Position numbers and translations under genes: made by a program
Shown: in pieces, positions 39,440-47,837 of the stretch
Numbering within the stretch: position 1 is the first letter of the stretch
How the letters are laid out: each line of letters begins with the position of its first letter
Origin: Bifidobacterium asteroides
Lineage (GTDB): Bacteria > Actinomycetota > Actinomycetes > Actinomycetales > Bifidobacteriaceae
NCBI RefSeq assembly: GCF_030758775.1
Contig: NZ_CP132384.1
Coordinates: 186,001 to 250,000, forward strand
DNA length: 64,000 bases
Direction: 5' to 3'
Notes under the pieces: generated by a model
What the model was told of the DNA's origin: nothing
Seen by the model: the letters and a program-made list of their open reading frames with translations, nothing else
The model's database searches: none

Positions 39440-40117
39440 CTACTGGCGGGCTGCCTGCCGGGCACGCTCGGCCTGAATCTGATCGGTGTGCGCCTTGACG
39501 TCGCACTGCAGTCCCAGGGTGTCGATGACCTCTTCGGCCTCGATCTCAGGGGACATGCGCAGACCCACGTCGATGGTCAGGTGGACCTCGTCCGGTCCCA
39601 GGGGCTCCAGGTCGTCGAACTGGGAGCGGAGCATCTGCGGCTTCATGAAGTGGCCCTTCCGCTTGGAGAGCCGCTCCATGATGGAGTCGTAGTCCCCGCT
39701 CAGGTGGATGAAGACCACGCCTGGCATTCGCAACCGATCACGGTAGATCCGCTTCAGGGCCGAGCAGGTGACGGTTCCGGGCACTCCACGGCGCATGTGA
39801 TCCTCGATCCAATCATGGATGCTGTCCAGCCAGGGCCAACGGTCCTCGTCGTTCAGGGGGATGCCGCGGGCCATCTTGTCGATGTTGGCCTGGGGGTGGA
39901 AGTCGTCGGCCTCGGCCATGTCCCAGCCCAGCTTGTTGCCCAGGTGCTCGTTCATGGTGGTCTTGCCGCAGCCGGCGACCCCCATGATGACCAGGATGGG
40001 CGTGCGGCCCTGGAAGTAGTCCGGGGGAACCGTGTTGTCCACTGCCGAGGGAACCTGGGGCTCCGGGTGATCCTCTGCGCTCAGCGCGTCGGAATTCTTT
40101 GACGATGTGTCGACCAT
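39440..40117 (-). CDS. gntK: Gluconate kinase
   Basis: Phosphorylates gluconate to 6-phosphogluconate. P-loop VIMGVAGCGKTTM, then EADDFHPQANIDKMARGIPLNDEDRWPWL and CSALKRIYRDRLR, the standard gluconokinase series. An extra ~45 residue polar N-terminus precedes the P-loop. The start at 40117 is chosen because GAAAGG lies 6 nt upstream; the ATG at 40147 overlaps the end of gntP. Middle gene of the gluconate operon. Confidence 0.95.
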   Translation of the reverse strand: MVDTSSKNSDALSAEDHPEPQVPSAVDNTVPPDYFQGRTPILVIMGVAGCGKTTMNEHLGNKLGWDMAEADDFHPQANIDKMARGIPLNDEDRWPWLDSIHDWIEDHMRRGVPGTVTCSALKRIYRDRLRMPGVVFIHLSGDYDSIMERLSKRKGHFMKPQMLRSQFDDLEPLGPDEVHLTIDVGLRMSPEIEAEEVIDTLGLQCDVKAHTDQIQAERARQAARQ

Positions 40118-40153
40118 GTGCAACCTTTCTGAAAAGTTATTTGACAATGACGC

Positions 40154-41599
40154 TCAGGCGGTGATGGGCACAAAGATGCTGGCGATCATGACCAGGACCA
40201 GGACCACTACCGACAGCAGGCATTCCAGAACCGACCAGGTCTTCAGAGTCTCGCCAACGCTCAGGCCGAAGTACTCCTTGATCAGCCAGAAGCCTGCGTC
40301 GTTGAGGTGGGAGAGGAAGATGGAGCCGGCGCCGATGGCGATGACCAGGAGCGTAGTGGCCGTGGAGCCTGCATGCATCATGGTCATGGCGTTGCTGAGG
40401 ATGCCGGCCGTGGTCAGGATGGAAACGGTGGCCGAGCCTGTGGCGATGCGCACGAAGACGGCGATGACCCAGCCCAGCAGGAAGATGGAGATGTTGGAGT
40501 GCTCGACAAAGGTGCCGATGATCTTGCCGATGCCGGTGGAGACCAGTACGCCCTTGAAGCCGCCGCCTGCGCCCACGATCAGCAGGATGCCTGCCACAGC
40601 GGGCAGCGAGGCTCCCAGGGAGTCATTGACGGTCTTCCAGGAGATGCCCGAGGCGGCCTTGAGGACCAGCATGGAGACAATCAGTGCTATGGCCAGGGCC
40701 ATGACCGGGTTACCGATGAAGTTGATGGTCTGGGCCAGGCCGTCCGTGCGATCCTTGAAGCCGGGAATGGCGATCTCGAAGATGGAGGTCAGCAGCATGA
40801 GGACTGCCGGCAGCAGGATGCAGCAGACCGAGATGGCGAAGGAGGGCAGTCGGGTCTCCTCCTTGCCCGCCTGCTCGCTCTTGGCCACAAAGTCGGTCGG
40901 CGCCTGGATGGGCACCCAGCGGGAGGCCAGCCGGGAGAAGCCCGGGCCCACGACGACCAGGGTGATCAGGGCGAAGGGGATGCCGAACATCATGGTCAGA
41001 CCCACATTGCCGGTCTGCTTGAACTGGCTCAGGGCTGCCAGGGGGCCGGGGTGAGGAGGCACGCAGGCGTGCATGATGGACAGGCCTGCCAGAGTGGGGA
41101 TGGCCACCCGCATCAGAGGAAGCTTGGTACGGCGGGCCACCAGAATGATGACCGGAACCAGAATGACCAGGCCAACCTCGAAGAACATGGGCAGGCCGAT
41201 CAGGGCGCCGATCAGGGCCATGATCCAAGGGATGGTGGCGGGCTTGGACTTGGCGACCAGGGTGTTGACCACCTGGTCGGTGGCCCCGGTGTCCATGAGG
41301 ACCTTGCCGATCATGGCTCCCAGGCCGATCAGAATGCCCACGGAGCCCATGGTGGAGCCGAACTCGCCGGTGAAGCTGGTCAGGGTGGCCACGGGACCAT
41401 AGCCGGAACCGATGCCGACCACCAGGGCGGCACCCAGCAGGGAGACAAATGGATGAAGCTTAACGACGGTGACCAGGAAAATGAGCACTGCCAGGCTGAG
41501 CACCAGACTGATGCCCAATTGGGTGGTGTTCAGGGAAACGGCCTGACTCGCCGCCAGGGTTAGGTACCCTTCGGCTGTCGGCTGCGACGCTAAAAGCAT
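40154..41599 (-). CDS. gntP: Gluconate:H+ symporter (GntP family)
   Basis: 481-residue inner-membrane permease with about 12-14 helices. Family blocks include GFGSTMGSVGILIGLGAMIG-like sequence near residue 80, LPMFFEVGLVILVPVI and CVPPHPGPLAA. AGAGG lies 5 nt before the start. First gene of the gluconate operon, reading away from gntR; an inverted repeat in the shared control region is a likely GntR site. Confidence 0.94.
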   Translation of the reverse strand: MLLASQPTAEGYLTLAASQAVSLNTTQLGISLVLSLAVLIFLVTVVKLHPFVSLLGAALVVGIGSGYGPVATLTSFTGEFGSTMGSVGILIGLGAMIGKVLMDTGATDQVVNTLVAKSKPATIPWIMALIGALIGLPMFFEVGLVILVPVIILVARRTKLPLMRVAIPTLAGLSIMHACVPPHPGPLAALSQFKQTGNVGLTMMFGIPFALITLVVVGPGFSRLASRWVPIQAPTDFVAKSEQAGKEETRLPSFAISVCCILLPAVLMLLTSIFEIAIPGFKDRTDGLAQTINFIGNPVMALAIALIVSMLVLKAASGISWKTVNDSLGASLPAVAGILLIVGAGGGFKGVLVSTGIGKIIGTFVEHSNISIFLLGWVIAVFVRIATGSATVSILTTAGILSNAMTMMHAGSTATTLLVIAIGAGSIFLSHLNDAGFWLIKEYFGLSVGETLKTWSVLECLLSVVVLVLVMIASIFVPITA

Positions 41600-41666
41600 T
41601 GCTGCCTCTTCTCTGAGGATGCGAACCGTTCGGCCTGAGCAGCTTTCCGGCTCTTATTTTTGCATT

Positions 41667-41694
41667 ACATAATATCGACAGTGTGATATTACGT
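41667..41694. promoter_or_regulatory. Inverted repeat between gntP and gntR, probable GntR operator
   Basis: ACATAATATC (41667-41676) faces GATATTACGT (41685-41694) with one mismatch over ten positions and an 8-bp gap. It lies 68 bp before gntP and overlaps a TATTAT -10 box on the minus strand (41674-41669), so binding would block the gluconate operon. Confidence 0.6.
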
Positions 41695-41818
41695 ATGCCT
41701 TAACAGACCATATCTTACACGAACCTGTGACGGTTTGGAAGATGGCATGCTAAGAGCAGGATGGAGCCTCAACAAGTTTGCAGAATCGTTTGATCCCTTT
41801 GGAAACGAGCCCGGTTGC

Positions 41819-41831
41819 TAGAGTGGAATTC
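41819..41831 (+). promoter_or_regulatory. Leaderless promoter of gntR
   Basis: TAGAGT (41819-41824) ends exactly 7 nt before an in-frame GTG at 41832. No ribosome site is near any candidate start, so a leaderless GTG is the best reading. Confidence 0.45.
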
Positions 41832-42608
41832 GTGGAAAGCGCGAGCAAGCCTGAGGACGAAACCGCTACAGAAGGCACCCTGCATGACCGGCTCCTGGAC
41901 CAGTGGGGGGCGGCCATCGTCGATGGCGCCATCGCTCCGGGCGACCGATTGCCTGCCCCTAATCTGGATAGCCAGAGGCCTTCGCGCACGGTGACCAGGG
42001 AGGTCACCAGGGTTCTTGAGGCCATGGGTCTGGTCACCGTCAAACGCAAGGTCGGTGCCACGGTCAACCCCCGTCGGCTCTGGAATATCTATGATCCGCG
42101 GGTGATCGAGTGGAGGCTGCGCGGACCTGGCCGGGGGCGGACCCTGCATGAGCTGTCCGAGCTCAGGGCATGCGTGGAGCCCATGGCTGCCCAGCTGGCG
42201 GCCAGCCACGCTGATCAGGATCACTGGGCGAAGCTGACGCGGGCCGCCATTGACATGGTGGCCAACGCTGACCGGGCCGACGGGCCGGACTATCTTCGGG
42301 CTGACGAAACCTTCCATCGAACCCTGCTTGAGGCATCGGGCAACGCTATGTTCGCGGCCCTGGGCGATGTGATTGCTTCAGTGCTGTCTGGGCGGACCCG
42401 GCATGAGCTTATGCCCAGGAAGGCTGATGAGAAGGCGCTGCGGCTGCACGGGGACGTGGCTGCGCTGATACGGCGGGGCGATGCAGAGGGTGCCCGCCAC
42501 GCCATGGATTGGATCGTCGACGAATCCGATCGGGCTATCGAACAAATGACCAGAAAAGACTCCGAAAGCTCCGTCCCTGCTGCGGATGAGGAATCTTCGG
42601 AGTCCTGA
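41832..42608 (+). CDS. gntR: GntR-family (FCD) regulator, likely gluconate repressor
   Basis: 258-residue transcription factor. N-terminal winged helix (LHDRLLDQWGAAIVDGAIAPG, RTVTREVTRVLEAMGLVTVK) and an all-helical FCD effector domain with ADETFHRTLLEASGN, the family's metal-coordinating block. The frame is open back to a TTG at 41778 with only a weak GGAG far upstream; GTG 41832 fits the leaderless pattern. It is divergent from gntP-gntK-6PGDH and probably senses gluconate or 6-phosphogluconate. The last ~25 residues are acidic; GACTCCGAA/TTCGGAGTC (42558-42604) in this end could form a 9-bp stem. Confidence 0.88.
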   Translation: MESASKPEDETATEGTLHDRLLDQWGAAIVDGAIAPGDRLPAPNLDSQRPSRTVTREVTRVLEAMGLVTVKRKVGATVNPRRLWNIYDPRVIEWRLRGPGRGRTLHELSELRACVEPMAAQLAASHADQDHWAKLTRAAIDMVANADRADGPDYLRADETFHRTLLEASGNAMFAALGDVIASVLSGRTRHELMPRKADEKALRLHGDVAALIRRGDAEGARHAMDWIVDESDRAIEQMTRKDSESSVPAADEESSES

Positions 42609-42637
42609 AATCTGTAGAGGCTCTTGTTGCTGAAGGC

Positions 42638-43429
42638 TCAGCGCAGTTTCGAGGCGGCATCAGCGTCCAGGAGCCAGAGGGTCTCCAGGGTGCCCCTGGC
42701 ATACGAGGAGGGGACATGAGGGTCGTCTGTGGTTCCCAGGGCTGCAGCCACGGCCGAAGCCTTTTCAGCGGTTGAGGTGAAGAGCCAGACCTTGGGGGTC
42801 CGGCGGATGAATGGCGTGGTCATGGTGACCCTGAGCGGCGGCAGCTTGGGGGAGTTGCTGACGCCCGTCACCAGCAAATCATCGTCCTGTAGCTTGACCT
42901 CGGAGCGGTCGGGGAAGAGGGAGGCATAGTGGCCGTCGGGGCCCACGCCGAAGACGGCTAGATCCATGTGTCCATCAGGGCCGAGCTGGTCGATGATCTC
43001 CTGCTGATAGGTGGCTGCCGCCTGGGTCAGAGCCCGTTCGTTCTCCTCCTGGTCGGCGGCTTCAACCTGAGCTGGGCTGCGGGTGTCCACGGGCATGGGA
43101 TGCACGTTGGCTTGGGGCAGCAGCCTCTGGTCGATCAGCGAGCCATACCAGGCCCGCCGTGCCTGTTCGTCGTTGCGGTCCGGGTCTTCCAGTCCCACGA
43201 ACCGCTCATCGCTCCACCAGAGGTGGACCCGGCTCCAGTCCACGCTCTGGCTCAGGGGATCAGCGCCCATCAGGGCATAGACCTCCGCTGCGTCCCGGCC
43301 GCCGGTCAACGCCAGGTCGGCCCGGTCCTGACGGGCCAGGAGGTCGCCCAGCTCCAGCAGGATCCGGGCTGCGGCGGCTTGATTGAGCAACTTGGTTGTG
43401 GCATAAGTCACGACATGACGATCGGTCAT
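42638..43429 (-). CDS. pgl: 6-phosphogluconolactonase
   Basis: Hydrolyses 6-phosphogluconolactone, second step of the oxidative pentose phosphate pathway. 263 residues; LALTGGRDAAEVYALM, then LWWSDERFVG and MDLAVFGVGPDGHYASLFP match the DevB/SOL family. AAGGAGG lies 5 nt before the ATG at 43429; the frame to 43486 is rejected. Third gene of zwf-opcA-pgl. Converges on gntR. Confidence 0.95.
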   Translation of the reverse strand: MTDRHVVTYATTKLLNQAAAARILLELGDLLARQDRADLALTGGRDAAEVYALMGADPLSQSVDWSRVHLWWSDERFVGLEDPDRNDEQARRAWYGSLIDQRLLPQANVHPMPVDTRSPAQVEAADQEENERALTQAAATYQQEIIDQLGPDGHMDLAVFGVGPDGHYASLFPDRSEVKLQDDDLLVTGVSNSPKLPPLRVTMTTPFIRRTPKVWLFTSTAEKASAVAAALGTTDDPHVPSSYARGTLETLWLLDADAASKLR

Positions 43430-43510
43430 CTGATCCTCCTTGCATGCAGGTGAAGCTGGCCTCAGCCTACACCCAGACGTTTGCATATGAATTGAGCCGC
43501 AGCAGGGGGT

Positions 43511-44518
43511 CTACTGGTGGTCGACCATTCCCCAGCCGATGTGGATGACATCCTGATAGACCTCGTCAGGATCCAACCGACCCAGTTCCTCGCTCATGCA
43601 GTCCACGGCAGAGCGCAGGGGCATGGAGATGGTCTGCGGGGCCTGACCGGGCTGGTTGATCCGGGCCTGGTCGTCATGGTGGCGCTCCATGCTCATGACC
43701 CCGTCCGGACGTTCGAAGTAGACGCCGGTGACCGCCTGAGCCTGCGGGTCGCGTTCGACTGTGACCGGCACCTTTAGCTTCAGGGCCAGCCAGGAGGCCA
43801 GCAGCTCCAACGGCAGGTAGTGGGCTTGGCCGGTTACCCTGACCGAACGGATGGGCAGGTGGGGCGGCTGCTGCACCATGGAGGTCAGCAGCGCTCGCCA
43901 GATGGTGATCCTGGTCCAGGACAGGTCCACGTCCTCAGCGTGCGAATGGGCCAGCAGCCCGGCGAAGGTGGCCTGGCGATCGTCGGCCTCCATGGCATCG
44001 GTGATTCTGCTGGCGGCCATGGTCCCGATGGGATCCTGCGAGGGATCCAGGGGCGGATTGGTGGGCCACCAGACTACTAGAGGCGCATCCGGCACCAGGA
44101 GGGGAATGACCAGCGCGTCGGAATGGTCCAGCAGGGCTGCCACTGGTCGCAAGACCACCACTTCGCCGGCACCAGCATCCGAGCCGAAGCGTATTTCGGC
44201 ATCCAGCGTGCGATCCCCATTGTGGTCGGTGTTCTTGTAGGAGACGCAGTCATCAGAGGTCTGTGCTGCAGCGGTCCTCTGGTCCGCATCCTGCCCGGCC
44301 TGATGGTCTTCGGCATCGGTCACTATGGCGATGACCCGGCAGGGATGTTCGCGGCTTGCGGCGTTTATGGTCTCCAGGGCTGTCTCCAGATTGGCCTGCT
44401 CGGTGATGATGACCAGGGTCAGCACCCGTCCCTGGGCGGCCTCCCCGCGTTCAACGTGGAGTTCGTCGATCTCCCGGGCGATGGCGGAGGTAGTGGTGTT
44501 GTTCAGTCTGACGATCAT
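43511..44518 (-). CDS. opcA: Glucose-6-phosphate dehydrogenase assembly protein OpcA
   Basis: 335-residue actinobacterial/cyanobacterial partner that is needed for assembly or redox control of G6PDH. Conserved features include LVIPLLVPDAPLVVWWPTNPP and the region DLSWTRITIWRALL. The ATG at 44518 overlaps the zwf stop, with GGAGGATGCC as ribosome site, so it is translated together with zwf. Acidic insertions lie near residue 75. Confidence 0.93.
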   Translation of the reverse strand: MIVRLNNTTTSAIAREIDELHVERGEAAQGRVLTLVIITEQANLETALETINAASREHPCRVIAIVTDAEDHQAGQDADQRTAAAQTSDDCVSYKNTDHNGDRTLDAEIRFGSDAGAGEVVVLRPVAALLDHSDALVIPLLVPDAPLVVWWPTNPPLDPSQDPIGTMAASRITDAMEADDRQATFAGLLAHSHAEDVDLSWTRITIWRALLTSMVQQPPHLPIRSVRVTGQAHYLPLELLASWLALKLKVPVTVERDPQAQAVTGVYFERPDGVMSMERHHDDQARINQPGQAPQTISMPLRSAVDCMSEELGRLDPDEVYQDVIHIGWGMVDHQ

Positions 44519-46107
44519 GGCATCCTCCAGTGGTATCCGTCGCGGGCCAGCATCAGATCAGCCTCCCGCGGACCCCAGGTGCCGGCGCGGTAGGGCTGGG
44601 GCTGGCCCTGTCCTGCCCAGAACTCCTCGATGGGGTCCAGGATCTTCCAGGAGAGATTGACCTCCTCGGTGGTGGGGAAGAGGGGCGGGTCTCCCAGGAG
44701 CACGTCCAGGATCAGCCGCTCGTAGGCCTCGGGGGAGGCCTCGGTGAAGGAACGTCCGTAGGAGAAGTCCATGTTGACGTCGCGCACCTCCATGGCCGAG
44801 CCAGGGGTCTTGGCTCCGAAACGCATGGTCACGCCCTCGTCGGGCTGTACGCGGATGACTACGGCGTTGGCGCCCAGTTCCCGGGTGGCTGTGGCCTCGA
44901 AGGGCAGGTGGGGGGCACGCTTGAAGACGATGGCGATCTCGCTGACCCTCTTGCCCAGGCGCTTGCCCGTGCGCAGGTAGAAGGGGACGCCGGCCCAGCG
45001 GCGGGTGTCCACATCCAGCCTGATGGCCGCATAGGTTTCAGTGGTGGAGGAGGGGTCTATGCCGTCCTCGTCCAGGTAGCCGACCACGTGCTGGGACCCC
45101 TGCCAGCCGGCCGTGTACTGGCCTCGAGCGGTGTGGGCCGCCAGGTCCTTGGGAAGACGGACAGCAGAAAGGATCTTGGTCTTCTCAGCCGTCAGATCCG
45201 ATGCTGAGAAGGAGACCGGCTCCTCCATGGCCGTCAGGGCCATCAGCTGCAGGAGGTGGTTCTGGATGACGTCCCGGGCTGCTCCGATTCCGTCGTAGTA
45301 GCCGGCCCTGCCGCCGATCCCCATATCCTCGGCCATGGTGATCTGCACGTGGGAGACGTAGTTGGAGTTCCAGACCGGCTCGAACATCATGTTGGCGAAG
45401 CGCAGGGCCAGGATGTTCTGCACGGTCTCCTTGCCCAGGTAGTGGTCGATGCGGAAGACCGAATCCGGCTCAAAGACCTCGGAGACCACCCGGTCAAGCT
45501 CCTTGGCCGAGGCCAGGTCGTGGCCGAAGGGCTTCTCGATGATGACGCGGCGCCAGGCCCCTTCCTTGGAGTGGGAAAGCCCCGACTCGGCCAACTGACG
45601 GGCCACCTGGGGGAAGGCCTTGGGCGGCACTGACATGTAGAAGGCATGGTTGCCGCGTGTGCCCCGGACCCGATCCAGCTCCGAGACGGTGGCCGACAGG
45701 CGGCGGAAGGCCTCGGCATCGTCGAAGCTGCCCTTGACGAAGCGCATGCCCTGGCTCAGATGTCGCCAGGTGGATTCGTTGAAGGGGGTGCGGCAGTGGG
45801 CGCGGACGTTCTCCTCCGCAAAGGCGACGAACTGCTGGTCGCTCCAGTCGCGCCGTCCGAAGCCGATCAGCCCGAAGCTGGCTGGAAGCAGCCCCCGGTT
45901 GGCCAGGTCATAAACAGCCGGCAAGAGCTTTTTCTTGGCCAGATCTCCGGTGACGCCGAAAATGACCAATGAGCTGGGGCCCGCGATGCGCGGCATGCGC
46001 AGATCGCGCGGATCCAGCAGGGGGTTGTGCCAGGGCGCCTGTCGGCCGCCGTCCTCGTCTGGAGGAGCGGGCTGGTCGGCGGAGCGCACAAGTGGTGAAG
46101 TGTCCAT
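44515..46107 (-). CDS. zwf: Glucose-6-phosphate 1-dehydrogenase
   Basis: Converts glucose 6-phosphate to 6-phosphogluconolactone with NADP. 530 residues; VIFGVTGDLAKKKLLPAVYD (coenzyme loop) and the active-site signature FRIDHYLGKETVQN are intact. GAGGAG lies 4 nt before the ATG. First gene of zwf-opcA-pgl. In a Bifidobacterium the bifid shunt carries the main flux, so this branch would mostly supply NADPH and pentose phosphates. Confidence 0.97.
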   Translation of the reverse strand: MDTSPLVRSADQPAPPDEDGGRQAPWHNPLLDPRDLRMPRIAGPSSLVIFGVTGDLAKKKLLPAVYDLANRGLLPASFGLIGFGRRDWSDQQFVAFAEENVRAHCRTPFNESTWRHLSQGMRFVKGSFDDAEAFRRLSATVSELDRVRGTRGNHAFYMSVPPKAFPQVARQLAESGLSHSKEGAWRRVIIEKPFGHDLASAKELDRVVSEVFEPDSVFRIDHYLGKETVQNILALRFANMMFEPVWNSNYVSHVQITMAEDMGIGGRAGYYDGIGAARDVIQNHLLQLMALTAMEEPVSFSASDLTAEKTKILSAVRLPKDLAAHTARGQYTAGWQGSQHVVGYLDEDGIDPSSTTETYAAIRLDVDTRRWAGVPFYLRTGKRLGKRVSEIAIVFKRAPHLPFEATATRELGANAVVIRVQPDEGVTMRFGAKTPGSAMEVRDVNMDFSYGRSFTEASPEAYERLILDVLLGDPPLFPTTEEVNLSWKILDPIEEFWAGQGQPQPYRAGTWGPREADLMLARDGYHWRMP

Positions 46108-46202
46108 AGTGCTCCTCGTGAAATACTGTGGCTCCTAGTGTACTGTCGGAGGCAGAAGGGCAGGGCCGATTATCCGCTGAAGTGTGCATAAGCGTCGCAA
46201 AG

Positions 46203-46238
46203 GTCACATTTGCGGCAGGAATCCCTAGAATGGTCGGT
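46203..46238 (+). promoter_or_regulatory. Leaderless promoter of the HD-domain gene
   Basis: GTCACA (46203-46208) and TAGAAT (46226-46231) are 17 bp apart, and the -10 box ends 7 nt before the ATG at 46239. No ribosome site is present. Confidence 0.6.
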
Positions 46239-46895
46239 ATGATTCCCAATGTTCCCATGGCCGAGGCCCTGCACCGTCAGTATGCGCCCTCCCAAGCCGC
46301 CTATGAACTGATACACACCCACTGCCAGATCATTGCCGCCCTCGCGGTGCGTATGGCCGACCAGGTCAACGAACGCCTGCTGCGTGATGATGATCCTGAC
46401 GGGGTTCTGCCCGAGCGGCCTCTGGACCGTGACCTGGTCCGCACGGGCGCCTTGCTGCACGACATCGGTACCTACCGGATCCTCAAGGACGATGGTTCCC
46501 AGGGCCGCCCCCTGACCTTCCAGGGCGAGCGGTACATCGAACATGGGCTGGAGGGTTACCACTTGCTGCTGGACGCTGGGGTGGACGAGTCGGTGGCCCA
46601 GTTCGCCCGCAACCATACCGGGGTGGGGCTGACCCGCCGCCAGGTTGAGGAGGAGCATCTGAACCTGCCGCCTGACGACTACCTGCCGGTCAACCCTGAG
46701 CAGGAGGTGGTCATGTATGCGGACAAGTTCCACAGCAAGCACCAGCCGCCCATCTTCGTCTCCGAGCCCACTGCCGCCAAGCGCACAGCCAAGTATGGTC
46801 CCGACAACCTGGCCCGCTGGAGGCAGCTGGTGGCCCGGTACGGGGTGCCGGATCTGCAGCCCCTGGCCAAGCACTACGGCATGACCATCGTCTGA
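46239..46895 (+). CDS. HD-domain phosphohydrolase-like protein
   Basis: 218-residue protein with an HD metal-binding domain: H in THCQIIAALAVRMADQVNE, HD in LLHDIGTY, then YIEHGLEGYHLL and RNHTGVG. The spacing matches the uncharacterised HDIG subfamily in which the HD pair follows a conserved TGALLHDIG. Such proteins hydrolyse phosphoesters or nucleotides; the substrate is unknown. The start at 46239 fits a leaderless promoter, though ATGs at 46230 and 46257 are alternatives. Overlaps the convergent ATP-grasp-like gene by 22 bp. Confidence 0.85.
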   Translation: MIPNVPMAEALHRQYAPSQAAYELIHTHCQIIAALAVRMADQVNERLLRDDDPDGVLPERPLDRDLVRTGALLHDIGTYRILKDDGSQGRPLTFQGERYIEHGLEGYHLLLDAGVDESVAQFARNHTGVGLTRRQVEEEHLNLPPDDYLPVNPEQEVVMYADKFHSKHQPPIFVSEPTAAKRTAKYGPDNLARWRQLVARYGVPDLQPLAKHYGMTIV

Positions 46896-47755
46896 TCCGG
46901 CCGGGCCGGCCCCCAGGAACTGCGGAAGCGGCCGCCGAATTCGCGCAGCATCCACGGGTCTGGTTGATAGGGATCGACTGGATCGGTCCGGCAGGTCGTT
47001 ACGGCTTTCAAGAACGAGACCATTCCCTGCGGCCCGTAAGCGTAAGGGGCTGCGCACCAGACCGGGTTTCCCTCCAGGACGAGAGGCCGATCCGATCCAC
47101 GGAGGAAGGCCAGATCCACGCTGATCGGAGCAGGAGATCGACCCTTGGCTGCCTGGAGGGCGCAGTTCTCGGCGATCGTTCGATGCCTGGGATCGAAGAT
47201 GGCGCCGTCGAAGACCGTGGTAATGGCTCGAGAGCCCTCGTCCTCATGCAGGCAGTATCCGCTGGAGGCCGCGATTCGATCCCTGTCGATGATGACCCGC
47301 CACTCCTCATGGATATTGGGCAGGTGGGTCTGGATTCGAATTAGCGATTGCGCAGGGGCTGTCCGCAGATCGCTCTGCAGGCCTTCAAGGGTCCGTCGGG
47401 CCGCAGGCAGGCCCGATACCCGGCCGGCGGCCAGCTGCGACCAGGGACGTTGTCCCAACTCCGATGGCAGCCGACGCCAGGTCAGGATGGTTTCTGCCGT
47501 CACAGTCAGAATCCTGCGTTCGGTCAGGGACTGGTCCAGTTCATCCAGCCACAAAGTCGGTGGGGCTGACAGGGCCCATGAGGGACGGCCTTGGGATGCC
47601 AGCCAGGCGTTCTGAGCGATCAGCAGCCCTGGGGTAATCCATATGGCTTCCTTGACGCCGACCTCCCGAACGGGTCCGAATCCATGGTGATGGTGCAGGA
47701 TGACCCTCCCTTGCCGGCGTGGGTCATTGTTGCATGAACCGATTTGTTCAGTCAT
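46874..47755 (-). CDS. ATP-grasp-like protein (possibly R2K type)
   Basis: 293-residue protein resembling ATP-grasp enzymes of the R2K/DUF4343 group, which form amide or ester links on peptides or proteins. Supporting blocks: EEWRVIIDRDRIAASSGYCL in the middle and ISVDLAFLRGSDRPLVLEGN near the C-terminus, the Asp/Glu/Asn pattern that binds Mg-ATP. No substrate can be named. ATG 47755 is the preferred start, though a frame to ATG 47815 exists and neither has a well-placed ribosome site (GAGGAG is 15 nt upstream). The start lies in a long inverted repeat. It follows the ABC/FtsX pair on the same strand and overlaps the convergent HD gene. Confidence 0.6.
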   Translation of the reverse strand: MTEQIGSCNNDPRRQGRVILHHHHGFGPVREVGVKEAIWITPGLLIAQNAWLASQGRPSWALSAPPTLWLDELDQSLTERRILTVTAETILTWRRLPSELGQRPWSQLAAGRVSGLPAARRTLEGLQSDLRTAPAQSLIRIQTHLPNIHEEWRVIIDRDRIAASSGYCLHEDEGSRAITTVFDGAIFDPRHRTIAENCALQAAKGRSPAPISVDLAFLRGSDRPLVLEGNPVWCAAPYAYGPQGMVSFLKAVTTCRTDPVDPYQPDPWMLREFGGRFRSSWGPARPDQTMVMP

Positions 47756-47798
47756 GACCCGGGGTATCCACTCCTCATGGGTGATGACCGAACAAATC
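47741..47798 (-). promoter_or_regulatory. Long inverted repeat over the start codon of the ATP-grasp-like gene
   Basis: On the minus strand GATTTGTTCGGTCAT (47798-47784) pairs with ATGACTGAACAAATC (47755-47741): 15 continuous pairs if G-U is allowed, then a C/C mismatch and four more pairs. The 3' arm begins with the candidate start ATG, and GAGGAG (47776-47771) lies in the loop. It may hide the start codon in the mRNA or may be a DNA operator. Confidence 0.65.
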
Positions 47799-47837
47799 AG
47801 TGCAGTGCTGTCCATCCCCGGCCGGGAAGGCTGGGGC

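Noticed and set aside
40307..41563. A 418-codon frame antisense to gntP
   Set aside because: Composition is Gly/Gln/Asp/His-rich as expected from the complement of hydrophobic codons.
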